Origin: Propionibacteriaceae bacterium
GTDB taxonomy: Bacteria; Actinomycetota; Actinomycetes; Propionibacteriales; Propionibacteriaceae
Assembly (NCBI GenBank): GCA_024636075.1
Contig: JAGXHS010000126.1
Span: 1 to 8,339, forward strand
DNA length: 8,339 bases
Direction of reading: 5' to 3'
Translations under genes and position numbers: made by a program
Notes under the pieces: model-generated
Seen by the model: the letters and a program-made list of their open reading frames with translations, nothing else
The model's database searches: none
What the model was told of the DNA's origin: nothing
Shown: positions 1 through 5,588 of the stretch, piece by piece
Numbering within the stretch: position 1 is the stretch's first letter
Layout: every line of letters begins with the position of its first letter

Positions 1-7
1 GGTGTAG

Positions 8-181
8 GCGGCCTGGGCGACGTGGCTTGGTTGGGATCGTCAGCCGGTCGTGCGTTCGAAGGGCGTGACCGGCTTCCCCTACAGGGTCGTCTACTTCGTT
101 GAGCACGATGTGCTGACAATCGTGGCCGTGGCTCACGCCAAGCGCCGACCCGGCTACTGGCGAGATCGAGCCAGCCTCTGA
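8..181 (+). pseudogene. ParE/RelE-like toxin, C-terminal fragment (broken or partial)
   Basis: From about base 71 to the TGA at 179-181 the reading frame gives a tail typical of ParE/RelE-superfamily toxins: GFPYRVVYFVEHDV, then a hydrophobic strand, then AHAKRRPGYWRDR. In this family these segments form the last beta strands and the terminal helix or tail. Members are usually about 90-100 residues; here only about 36-45 residues look like the family. The frame is closed by an in-frame TAG at 5-7 and has no convincing start codon, so either the gene is frameshifted or its left part lies in another frame outside the window. The residues before about base 38 do not look like the family. No antitoxin partner is visible. 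The family call rests on the C-terminal pattern only. Confidence 0.55.
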
Positions 182-328
182 CGCAGCCCCATGCTTCGCC
201 AGTGGTCCGCAAGTAGTCCGCAAGAATCCGAGGAGAGGTTTGCTTCATGACATTGATGAGGAGGCCAGCAAGAGTCGTAAGGGCGTCGGAGCCTTGCCTC
301 CAAATGAGTGCGGATGTGGCCTGCTGAC
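182..328. other. Gene-poor stretch with 11-bp tandem repeat and a possible 26-codon ORF
   Basis: This gap lies between the toxin fragment and the metallopeptidase stop. It contains a tandem direct repeat, GTCCGCAAGTA then GTCCGCAAGAA, at 205-226. Directly after comes a purine-rich AGGAGAGG (ending about 8 bases before the ATG) and an ATG at 247 that opens a 26-codon plus-strand frame ending with TGA at 325-327. The peptide has no recognisable family and could be chance or the start of a deleted gene, so I do not call it a gene. No tRNA or terminator is apparent. Confidence 0.35.
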
Positions 329-670
329 TCACCAACCGAGCTCGCGCAGCCGCGCGTCGCCGATCCCGAAGTGATGACCCACCTCGTGAATGACCGTCCG
401 CCGAACCTGCTCGACGACCTCGGAATCGCTGGTGCACACCGCGCAGATGGCACGCCGGTAGATCGTGATCCGGTCAGGCAGGGCGCCGGCGTAGAACGTC
501 GTCCGATCCGTCAAGGGCACTCCCTGGTAGAGCCCCAAGAGGCCGGCCGGGCCACTGTCGTGTTGCACAGTGACGGCCACGTTGCTCATGTGTTCGCCCA
601 GCTCTACCGGGATACCGTCGAGCGCCTCGCTCACCATCACCTCGAATCGCTCGGGATCAACTTCAACCAT
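329..670 (-). CDS. Zincin-like metallopeptidase family protein (113 aa)
   Basis: This is a small soluble protein of the zincin-like metallopeptidase family common in Actinomycetota (the family once labelled DUF1025). Residues 95-105 give H-E-V-G-H-H-F-G-I-G-D, an HExxHxxGxxD zinc-site pattern: H95, H99 and probably D105 as metal ligands and E96 as the catalytic base. The N-terminus (MVEVDPERFE) and the DRITIYRR segment before the zinc helix also fit the family. I chose the ATG at 670 because the family normally begins there and a GGGTGGGA lies about 10 bases upstream. An in-frame ATG at 715 would add 15 residues with no family resemblance. There is no signal peptide. The physiological substrate is not known for most members, so the role is open. 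It appears to be a single gene; the Rieske gene upstream on the same strand is 244 bases away. Confidence 0.85.
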   Translation of the reverse strand: MVEVDPERFEVMVSEALDGIPVELGEHMSNVAVTVQHDSGPAGLLGLYQGVPLTDRTTFYAGALPDRITIYRRAICAVCTSDSEVVEQVRRTVIHEVGHHFGIGDARLRELGW

Positions 671-914
671 GCAGCAAGTGTCCCACCCGACGCCCAACGC
701 GCCGCGTTGAGGCATCCACTCATCCCGATCTAACGCTCTTCTGGCGGCTGCCCACCTGCTCCACCGGTGTGGCTCTTCCCAGTTTGCGCTACCAGCTTGT
801 TGACATCAGAGGGGTGCCGGAAAGACACGGCCCACCCTCGGGGGTACGGCGCGCTCGGTGCCGACCGCGAGACAGTCGCATCGCGGCAGCCGTGGGCCTT
901 GAGGCCAAGTAGTT

Positions 915-1295
915 TCAGAGCTCGACGTAGACGTCATCGCCCTCGACCATGACGTCGTACATCGTCAGCGGCGATGGCTTCCTGCCAAGTGCGATCATCT
1001 TGCGCGACCAGCGGGGCATGTCCTTACCTGCGAAGCCGGTCGCCCAGTCGAGGTTGTCCCCCGACGCGAGGTCGAAGCGAGAGTTGTGCCATGGGCAGAC
1101 GATCTGGCCGTCGGCGTATCTCAGACCACCTGGCCCCTTGGTGAGGGAGAGGCCCAGGTGTGGACAGCGATTGCGCGCCGCGCACAACGAATCCCCGGCG
1201 AAACCAACCACGACTGACGTGCCCGCAGCATCCACTGCGTGCAACTTCCCGTCGGCGAAGTCCGACAGGCTACCGACCCTGACCCGCTCTGGCAT
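915..1295 (-). CDS. Stand-alone Rieske [2Fe-2S] protein (126 aa)
   Basis: The protein is essentially one Rieske domain. The cluster-binding boxes are C44-P-H46-L-G and C67-P-W-H70-N, which supply two Cys and two His ligands to a [2Fe-2S] cluster. The 20-residue spacing between boxes fits ferredoxin-like Rieske proteins. No membrane anchor or Tat signal is visible, so it is probably a cytoplasmic electron carrier or oxygenase-type ferredoxin rather than a cytochrome bc1 subunit. No oxygenase or reductase gene is nearby, so its redox partner cannot be deduced. The ATG at 1293-1295 is preceded by GAGGAGA at a 6-base spacing, a strong ribosome-binding site. A promoter-like pair lies just upstream (see 1328-1356). 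Residues after about 85 (FAGKDMPRW, then Pro-rich and Asp/Glu-rich ends) are typical of a short family of actinobacterial Rieske proteins. Confidence 0.9.
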   Translation of the reverse strand: MPERVRVGSLSDFADGKLHAVDAAGTSVVVGFAGDSLCAARNRCPHLGLSLTKGPGGLRYADGQIVCPWHNSRFDLASGDNLDWATGFAGKDMPRWSRKMIALGRKPSPLTMYDVMVEGDDVYVEL

Positions 1296-1327
1296 GTCAC
1301 GTCTCCTCGTCCCGCGCGCCTGTCTCC

Positions 1328-1356
1328 GTTATACCAGTTCCCCGCGCTTTCGTCAC
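1328..1356 (-). promoter_or_regulatory. Predicted sigma70-type promoter of the Rieske gene
   Basis: On the minus strand, GTGACG (1351-1356) is followed after 17 bases by TATAAC (1328-1333). The -10 box matches the consensus at 5 of 6 positions and the -35 box at 4 of 6. Transcription would start about 26 bases before the Rieske ATG, leaving room for the GAGGAGA site. The prediction is from pattern only. Confidence 0.5.
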
Positions 1357-1411
1357 GGCCCCGCCCAAGCCCCTGTCAACCAGAACGCGATCGCGGCGAA
1401 GGGGCGCGGGT

Positions 1412-1585
1412 ATTGAACCGGAATCCGTGGACCGGCGGCTGGCGGTGTTCGGCTCGATCGCTGGCGGCGAGGCGGGTCAGGACTCCGACATCGACGTTCT
1501 CGTCGCCCACGGAGCGGTACCTGCCCGTGGACTCATCCGGCGTTTGATCTGGCGGACATCGAGGGGCTGGGCGGCCCCAGCATGA
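1412..1585 (+). pseudogene. Minimal nucleotidyltransferase (MNT antitoxin-type), frameshifted relic
   Basis: The frame through 1439-1507 gives LAVFGSIAGGEAGQDSDIDV followed by LVA. This is the catalytic signature of the Pol-beta-like minimal nucleotidyltransferases: the GS motif (1451-1456) followed by D-x-D (1487-1495), which holds the metal-binding Asp pair. After about base 1525 the likely continuation (PAFDLADIEGLGGP, resembling the family's usual 'LLDLAGLE..L' helix) is in a different frame (bases 1537-1578), so at least one frameshift separates the two halves. The first frame ends at TGA 1583-1585. There is no ATG, no clear ribosome-binding site and no N-terminal helix in frame; GTG at 1427 is the only nearby start-like codon. 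In intact systems such proteins pair with a HEPN (HepT) toxin; none is seen here. The 3' end runs up against the convergent permease gene. Confidence 0.6.
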
Positions 1586-1609
1586 TCATCGCGGGGGCTC
1601 GTCGAGTTG

Positions 1610-2371
1610 TCACAGGTCCCGGTGCCGGAAGGTGCGTGCGGCGAGGGCCACCAGCGCGACCGCGAGCAGGAGCGCTGTCAGCGCCGGCCACAACACGGCG
1701 GCGTCTTTGCCGGCTGCCAGTGACAACGCCTGTGTGGGCAGGCCGGCAGGTGAGTAGGAGCCGAGGGGTTTCCAGATCGACGCGATCGACAGCAGTGCGT
1801 AGGCACCCAGTCCCGCGCCGGCAGCTCCTGCCGCGGAGCTGATGAAAACGGAGAGCAGTGTCATCAGGGCGATGAACAGGGTGCCGAGAACCAGCCACAG
1901 CAGAGCTGAGGACCACAGCGCCGATCCCGGCGCCGACCCGAAGATGGCGGCGGTGACTCCCCAGGTCAGCAGCGTTCCCACGATGACCAGGAGGGCGAGG
2001 AACAGGGAGTGAATCGTGACCTTGGCGATGACGAATGCGGTGCGTGACACCGGCTTGGTCAGCACCAGGGCTGCCGTGCCGCCTCTGGTCTCCGACGAGA
2101 TGATGCTTCCGTAGATGATGATGAGTGCGAACAGGCCGATCTGGGACAGGTTCTGGATCCACTGGCCGTAGGCGTCGAGGTAGGTCGGTGTCGGCAGCGT
2201 GGCTCCGCCGAGCTGGCTGCCGGCGACCGCGCCCACAATCTCTGGGGTGAACCGGGCGAGAACCGGTCCGGTCAGCGCGAAGAACAGCAGGATGCCGGGA
2301 AGTACCCAGATGCGCCACGTGCGCAGGATCTCGCGGACTTCCTTGCGGGCGAACGCCGTGAAGCCGTTCAT
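1610..2371 (-). CDS. ABC-2 type transporter permease (253 aa)
   Basis: This is a hydrophobic membrane protein with six predicted helices, at about residues 21-40, 77-93, 120-143, 153-177, 180-198 and 224-243. It has the hallmarks of ABC-2 export permeases: a short amphipathic N-terminus (FARKEVREILRTWR), the cytoplasmic SETRGGT...KPVSR segment after helix 2 (residues 93-110), and the terminal FRHRDL. It would form the membrane channel used by the ATPase encoded immediately upstream. Its ATG overlaps the ATPase stop codon (ATGA at 2368-2371) and has only a weak GGTGGTGA upstream, so translation is probably coupled. The substrate cannot be read from sequence; relatives export drugs, lipids, peptides or other small molecules. 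A large external loop between helices 1 and 2 (about residues 41-76) is a common feature of the NosY-like subgroup. Confidence 0.88.
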   Translation of the reverse strand: MNGFTAFARKEVREILRTWRIWVLPGILLFFALTGPVLARFTPEIVGAVAGSQLGGATLPTPTYLDAYGQWIQNLSQIGLFALIIIYGSIISSETRGGTAALVLTKPVSRTAFVIAKVTIHSLFLALLVIVGTLLTWGVTAAIFGSAPGSALWSSALLWLVLGTLFIALMTLLSVFISSAAGAAGAGLGAYALLSIASIWKPLGSYSPAGLPTQALSLAAGKDAAVLWPALTALLLAVALVALAARTFRHRDL

Positions 2372-3297
2372 CGCTGGTCACCACCGACGAGCTCGACGAA
2401 GACCTCTTCGAGACCCATCTCGCCAGCGTCCAGGCGGGACAATCCAAGCTGTCGAGCGGCGACCATGGCCGGGATCTCCCGTTGCGCTGCACTCACGTCG
2501 GCCACCGTGATCTCGATGGCGCCGTCTGATCCGCGCGCGACGGTGGTGGCCCAGCTTTGACGCCGGATGTCCTCGGCAAGCTGGTCGCCGCTGTCGGTGA
2601 CCTCGACCACCACTTTCTGCACTCCGTACCGTGCCTTGAGCTCGTTGATGGGTGCCTGAGTAACCACGCGACCATGGTGGAGGATGGCCACGGTGTCGCA
2701 CACGCGCTCGACGTCGGCGAGGATGTGTGTGGAGAAGAACACGCTGGTGCGCCCCCGCAGCGAGGTGAGCATGTCGAGAACGTCTTTGCGGCCCATCGGG
2801 TCCAGTGCGCTCGTCGGCTCGTCGAGCAGCAGCAGCCGTGGTGCATTGACGAGGGCCTGGGCGACGCCGAGCCGCTGCTTCATGCCGCGGGAGTACCCGC
2901 CGATCTTCGTCCGCACGTCGGTGAGCCCCGCCAGGTCCAGCAGCATGGGGACCCGCCCGTCCAGCACCCGCTGCTCGATGCCGAAAAGCTGGCCCGCGAA
3001 GCGCATGAACTCCCCGGCCGTCATCCAGTCGTAGAAACCGGGCACGTCGGGCAGGAAGCCGAGGTCGGCGCGGACCGCGTTGCCGGCCGACGCGACGTCG
3101 TGGCCGAGGACCTGCACCCGGCCGCTGGTGGGGCGCGCGAGCCCGGTCAGGAGACGGAGCATGGTCGTCTTGCCGGCGCCGTTCGGGCCGAGGAAGCCGA
3201 AGATCGAACCTTCCTCGACGGACAGGTCCACCGCGTCGAGGGCGCGCTTCTCTCCGTAGGCCTTGGTGAGTGCGGTGGTCTGGATCGCGGGGCTCAT
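2368..3297 (-). CDS. ABC transporter ATP-binding protein (309 aa)
   Basis: This is a cytoplasmic ATPase that powers the partner permease. Residues 1-220 are a full nucleotide-binding domain: Walker A GPNGAGKTT (37-45), signature YSRGMKQ (135-141), Walker B LLLLDEP (155-161) with catalytic E160, D-loop S163-D166, and switch H191 in STHIL. The usual Q-loop glutamine is replaced by the LPDVPGFY stretch (82-89), as in many exporters of the ABC-2 class, where an acidic residue stands there. The remaining 80 or so residues (KVVVEVTDSG... to VFVELVG) form the small C-terminal domain often seen in this class. The ATG overlaps the stop codon of the PLDc_N gene (ATGA, 3294-3297) and the 3' end overlaps the permease ATG. 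It is the middle gene of a three-gene operon. Confidence 0.93.
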   Translation of the reverse strand: MSPAIQTTALTKAYGEKRALDAVDLSVEEGSIFGFLGPNGAGKTTMLRLLTGLARPTSGRVQVLGHDVASAGNAVRADLGFLPDVPGFYDWMTAGEFMRFAGQLFGIEQRVLDGRVPMLLDLAGLTDVRTKIGGYSRGMKQRLGVAQALVNAPRLLLLDEPTSALDPMGRKDVLDMLTSLRGRTSVFFSTHILADVERVCDTVAILHHGRVVTQAPINELKARYGVQKVVVEVTDSGDQLAEDIRRQSWATTVARGSDGAIEITVADVSAAQREIPAMVAARQLGLSRLDAGEMGLEEVFVELVGGDQR

Positions 3298-3614
3298 CGC
3301 TCGCCGGTCCCCTCATCCGGCCCGTACAAGGCGTCGGCGATGCTTTCGGAACGCGCCGATCGCGACGCGGGCCTCGCCGTCTGCGTGTCGATGATCGCCG
3401 GCTTGCGGCCGGCGGCCAGGTAGATGACCGCGCCGACGGTGTTCGCCAGCAGCACGACGGCAACCCAGATCCACTTGTTGGCCAGGACCACCTGCTCGGT
3501 GGGTCGCCGGTACAGATCCAACAGTGCGAAGACCTGGAGGGTGATCGAAGCCACAGCCAGCACCCCCAAGGCCACCAGAGCCCACACCGGCAACTCGGAC
3601 AGGCTGACGTTCAT
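3294..3614 (-). CDS. PLDc_N-domain small membrane protein (106 aa)
   Basis: The protein has two transmembrane helices (about residues 10-31 and 49-68) with the PLDc_N pattern: A-L-x-D-L-x-R-R-P at 30-38, then N46-K-W-I-W, N58-T-V-G and Y65-L-A-A-G-R. PLDc_N is named after the N-terminus of cardiolipin synthases but also occurs alone, as here, without any HKD phospholipase motif, so no enzymatic activity is implied. The last 35 or so residues are a polar cytoplasmic tail. I chose ATG 3614 because GAGGAG lies 5 bases upstream and the PLDc_N domain starts right after it. The open frame extends to 3779, but the added 55 residues are Arg/Gly-rich and unlike the family. As first gene of the operon, coupled to the ATPase, it is probably an accessory subunit or assembly factor of the transporter; this is inferred from position. 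Confidence 0.85.
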   Translation of the reverse strand: MNVSLSELPVWALVALGVLAVASITLQVFALLDLYRRPTEQVVLANKWIWVAVVLLANTVGAVIYLAAGRKPAIIDTQTARPASRSARSESIADALYGPDEGTGER

Positions 3615-3657
3615 CACAACTCCTCTTCGTCGAAGAATACGACGGGAAAAGCCTACC

Positions 3658-3670
3658 GGTGGGCCCCACC
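3658..3670. repeat. Near-palindrome GGTGGGCCCCACC upstream of the transporter operon
   Basis: GGTGG and CCACC flank a 3-base centre about 45 bases before the PLDc_N start codon, within its probable leader or promoter. No convincing -35/-10 pair could be found beside it. It could be a leader hairpin or an operator for the operon. Confidence 0.3.
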
Positions 3671-3761
3671 CGCTGGAGCCCGAACACTCATGCGGGAACC
3701 CTCCAGCCACGACGCCCGAGGCCTTGCGCAGGACGCGCCACAGCACGACGAGCGTGGACAG

Positions 3762-3778
3762 TGCCATGATGCATGGCA
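3762..3778. promoter_or_regulatory. 17-bp dyad TGCCAT-GATGC-ATGGCA, candidate operator
   Basis: A perfect inverted repeat with 6-bp arms and a 5-base centre lies in the gap between the divergent transporter operon and the hydrolase. It is 148 bases from the PLDc_N start and 137 bases from the hydrolase start. Its size fits a dimeric helix-turn-helix regulator site. No regulator gene adjoins it, so the partner is unknown. A weak TGGACA lies directly upstream (3755-3760) but no good -10 box follows. Confidence 0.35.
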
Positions 3779-3914
3779 TGGGACACCGGGAGGTATCAAC
3801 TCCGCTATCTTCGACAAGAGGATGGAGCCCGCAGCAGACCGGGAGAGAACCCGTGACGGTTCACCGAGCGGACCCATGGCGACAACCTCGAAGACACAAG
3901 GAGTGGACCTCCCC

Positions 3915-4832
3915 ATGAGAACCCCTGCCGACAAGCTCCTCAACACGGTCCAGCGTTTCGAGGCATACCGCGAGGTTGTCATCTCCTCCGGGGACACCCC
4001 TATCGTGCTGTCGGTGTGGGACGGCCGGCCGGGCCAGGCCGCGGTGGTGTTCTTGCCGGGCACGATGACTCACCCGCTCTTCTACGAGGAGTTTCTCGAC
4101 GCGTTGAACCGGACCGGGCTCACCGTCGTCGGGGTACACAGTCAGGGGCACGGCAAGAGTCCTCGTGCGCGCCGCCCGCTCACATTCGATCGAATCGTGA
4201 CGAACGCCCGTGACGCGGTCGAGTGGACGCGTCAGGAGTTCCCCGATGCCCCGATTGCGGTGCTCGGTTCGAGCCAGGGGGGCATCGTTGCGATGGCCCT
4301 TGCCGCTGCCGGGGAGCGCCTCGACATCGTGGTTGCGCACAACATCCTCGACCCGAGCCTGTCGTCAAGCCTTGAGATCACCAGATTCCCGAAGTGGCTG
4401 CGTCCCCTCTACCCCTTTGTGGTGCAGGCATTCCGGGGGGTGGGCCGACTCGCGCCGAGGGTCCCGGTGCCGTTCGACGCCTACCTCGACATCAAGCGCG
4501 TCTGCCTGGATGAGGCGAATGCGGACTACTTCTACACCGACCCGCTGGGCCTTCGCAGCTATCCGCTCGGGTTCATGGCGACGCTGTTCAGCGCCGACCT
4601 TGGCGGCATGCGCGACGGCGGCATCCGCTGCCCGGTACTCGTTGTCGCCGGCCGCGGCGATCCGTTGTTCCCGCTCTCCTACACGCGACGGGTCTACGAG
4701 AGCATCGTCGCCCCGGACAAGGAGCTGTTGATCCTCGAGTCCGAGGTGCACCTGCTGTTCAACGAGGACCTCGACGTCGTACTGCCTCCACTGATCGACC
4801 GGCTGGCGCACCTTCAAGGCACGCCCACCTGA
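3915..4832 (+). CDS. Alpha/beta hydrolase (305 aa)
   Basis: This is a cytoplasmic alpha/beta-hydrolase-fold enzyme of the serine lipase/esterase and S33-peptidase type. The nucleophile elbow G118-S-S120-Q-G122 sits after a beta strand (IAVLG), the acid is D249 in AGRGDPLFP, and the histidine is H279 in EVHLLFNE, giving a complete Ser-Asp-His triad. The oxyanion-hole loop is FLPGT (46-50), and VHSQGHGKSP (74-83) is the usual loop after strand beta-4. Residues 140-230 form the lid or cap, with an aromatic-rich segment. I chose ATG 3915 because AAGGAG lies 11 bases upstream and the family-like sequence starts there. ATG 3876 and ATG 3822 are in frame, but the extra residues are low-complexity and lack good ribosome-binding sites. 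There is no signal peptide. The substrate is unknown; an acylglycerol or other ester is plausible. Divergent orientation from the transporter operon may mean shared control. Confidence 0.88.
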   Translation: MRTPADKLLNTVQRFEAYREVVISSGDTPIVLSVWDGRPGQAAVVFLPGTMTHPLFYEEFLDALNRTGLTVVGVHSQGHGKSPRARRPLTFDRIVTNARDAVEWTRQEFPDAPIAVLGSSQGGIVAMALAAAGERLDIVVAHNILDPSLSSSLEITRFPKWLRPLYPFVVQAFRGVGRLAPRVPVPFDAYLDIKRVCLDEANADYFYTDPLGLRSYPLGFMATLFSADLGGMRDGGIRCPVLVVAGRGDPLFPLSYTRRVYESIVAPDKELLILESEVHLLFNEDLDVVLPPLIDRLAHLQGTPT

Positions 4833-4873
4833 CCGAGTCGCGGCCCACGGCCATTTTCCCGAGAACTCGGTCA
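4830..4873. terminator. 9-bp inverted repeat at the hydrolase stop (possible terminator or element end)
   Basis: TGACCGAGT (4830-4838, beginning with the hydrolase TGA) and ACTCGGTCA (4865-4873) are exact reverse complements separated by 26 bases. They could form a stem after the hydrolase, although no T-run follows. The right arm is part of the 25-bp direct repeat, so it may equally be a remnant of a mobile-element end. Confidence 0.3.
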
Positions 4874-4927
4874 AACCGCCCCGAGACTCGGCTTTCGGGG
4901 GACATTTTCCCGAGAACTCGGTCAAAC
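4852..4927. repeat. Two 25-bp direct repeats 51 bp apart, IS21-end-like
   Basis: The 25 bases at 4852-4876 recur without mismatch at 4903-4927; both start CATTTTCCCGAG and end CTCGGTCAAAC. Each holds a CCGAG-AA-CTCGG dyad, and a third dyad, CCGAGACTCGG, lies between them at 4881-4891. Multiple short repeats of this look (TTTTCC... followed by GGTCA) at an end are a known feature of IS21-family insertion sequences. No transposase (istA/istB) is present in the window, so this would be a solo end or scar. The identification is inference from the pattern. Confidence 0.5.
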
Positions 4928-4957
4928 GTCCTCAAGGCAGGGTGAGGCTGCCACGCT

Positions 4958-4973
4958 GGGGCATAGTTGCCCC
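4958..4973. repeat. Perfect inverted repeat GGGGCA-TAGT-TGCCCC
   Basis: Arms are 6 bp with a 4-base centre. The first 13 bases match the csoR promoter region (5161-5173) at 12 positions. It lies just before the response-regulator fragment and could be a transcription-factor site or a short hairpin. Confidence 0.4.
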
Positions 4974-5116
4974 ATGCCAGAGGGTGGCACCGTCAAGAGT
5001 CGAACCTCGTCGACATTCACATCGCCCACCTCCGGGCCAAGCTCGGAGACGACGCCGCAACGCCGAGGTTCATCCTCACCCTCCGTGGCGTCGGCTACCG
5101 GATGGGACCCGGATGA
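4967..5116 (+). pseudogene. OmpR/PhoB-type response regulator, C-terminal DNA-binding fragment
   Basis: The frame ending at TGA 5114-5116 encodes SNLVDIHIAHLRAKLGDD, then PRFILTLRGVGYRMGPG. This is the recognition helix and C-terminal beta-hairpin wing of an OmpR/PhoB winged helix, with the near-invariant R-G-V-G-Y motif close to the end. Only about 40 residues remain of a normal 220-240. An in-frame TAG at 4964-4966 closes the frame, and the receiver domain and the rest of the winged helix are absent, replaced upstream by the 25-bp repeats. It lies 105 bases before csoR in the same direction. Two-component regulators often flank copper genes, so it may be what is left of a CopR-like regulator; this is inference. 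No histidine kinase is present. Confidence 0.75.
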
Positions 5117-5150
5117 AGTCATCGACCAGGTGACCAGTCGTTCGTGGAAC

Positions 5151-5170
5151 ATACCCATGGGGGGTATAGT
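5151..5170 (+). promoter_or_regulatory. CsoR operator overlapping the -10 box of the copper operon
   Basis: ATACCC (5151-5156) and GGGTAT (5162-5167) form a perfect dyad around ATGGG. A G/C tract flanked by ATAC and GTAT is the known form of CsoR binding sites. The -10 box TATAGT (5165-5170, 5 of 6 to consensus) overlaps the right arm, so bound CsoR would block RNA polymerase. The -35 region (about 5141-5147) is weak. Transcription would start near 5177, about 45 bases before the csoR start. Confidence 0.75.
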
Positions 5171-5221
5171 TGCAGCCATCGTCCGATACGTAACCGGGGC
5201 AGATGTGAAGGAGTGAAGGCT

Positions 5222-5515
5222 GTGGACACCACCGTTCCGGGATACCGGGACACCAAGGATGCCCATCTGAAGCGTCTGCGCCGGATTGAGGGCCAGGTCC
5301 GTGGTGTGCATCGAATGGTTGAGCAGGACACGTACTGCATCGCCGTGCTCACCCAGATCTCGGCAGCCACCAAGGCATTGGAGGCTGCCGCGTTGTCCCT
5401 GCTCGACGAGCACCTGCGTCACTGTGTCGCCGACGCCATCCGCACCGGTGGCGACACGGCAGAGGACAAGCTCAAGGAGGCCTCGGATGCGATCGCCCGT
5501 CTGGTGCGCTCGTGA
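5222..5515 (+). CDS. csoR: CsoR, copper-sensing transcriptional repressor (97 aa)
   Basis: This is an all-helical tetrameric repressor that leaves its operator when it binds Cu(I). The Cu ligands are in place: C39, H64 and C68, with the same spacing (25 and 4) as the C-H-C set of mycobacterial CsoR. The N-terminal segment HLKRLRRIEGQVRGVHRMV (15-33) is the family signature with the basic DNA-contact surface. I chose GTG 5222, which has GAAGGAG 8 bases upstream. The longer frame back to ATG 5144 would run through the operator and promoter, and GTG 5213 is too close to the ribosome-binding site. It is the first gene of the copper operon and probably controls its own promoter through the dyad at 5151-5167. 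Related FrmR/RcnR repressors lack this exact C-H-C set, which supports copper as the effector. Confidence 0.93.
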   Translation: MDTTVPGYRDTKDAHLKRLRRIEGQVRGVHRMVEQDTYCIAVLTQISAATKALEAAALSLLDEHLRHCVADAIRTGGDTAEDKLKEASDAIARLVRS

Positions 5516-5588
5516 GCGGTCCGCAGCCGATCGTGAACGCCTCAAACCACATTTGAAACCAAACCACACCATCACCAAGGAGAACACC

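Noticed and set aside
800..805. TTGACA hexamer on the plus strand
   Set aside because: No -10 box at the right distance and no plus-strand gene follows.
896..910. GGCC-TTGA-GGCC dyad downstream of the Rieske gene
   Set aside because: A 4-bp stem is too short to call a terminator, and no T-run follows on the minus strand.
1375..1380. TTGACA on the minus strand upstream of the Rieske gene
   Set aside because: It is 40 bases from the TATAAC box; the GTGACG at 1351-1356 has the right 17-base spacing instead.
2557..3423. 288-codon plus-strand frame opposite the ABC ATPase
   Set aside because: Antisense to a gene with all ABC motifs; no recognisable family.
3270..3914. Long in-frame extension upstream of the hydrolase
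   Set aside because: It overlaps the divergent PLDc_N gene and intergenic palindromes, and the extra residues are low-complexity Arg/Gln/His-rich.
4975..4989. TGCCA-GAGGG-TGGCA inverted repeat
   Set aside because: Only 5-bp arms inside the response-regulator fragment; likely chance at this GC content.
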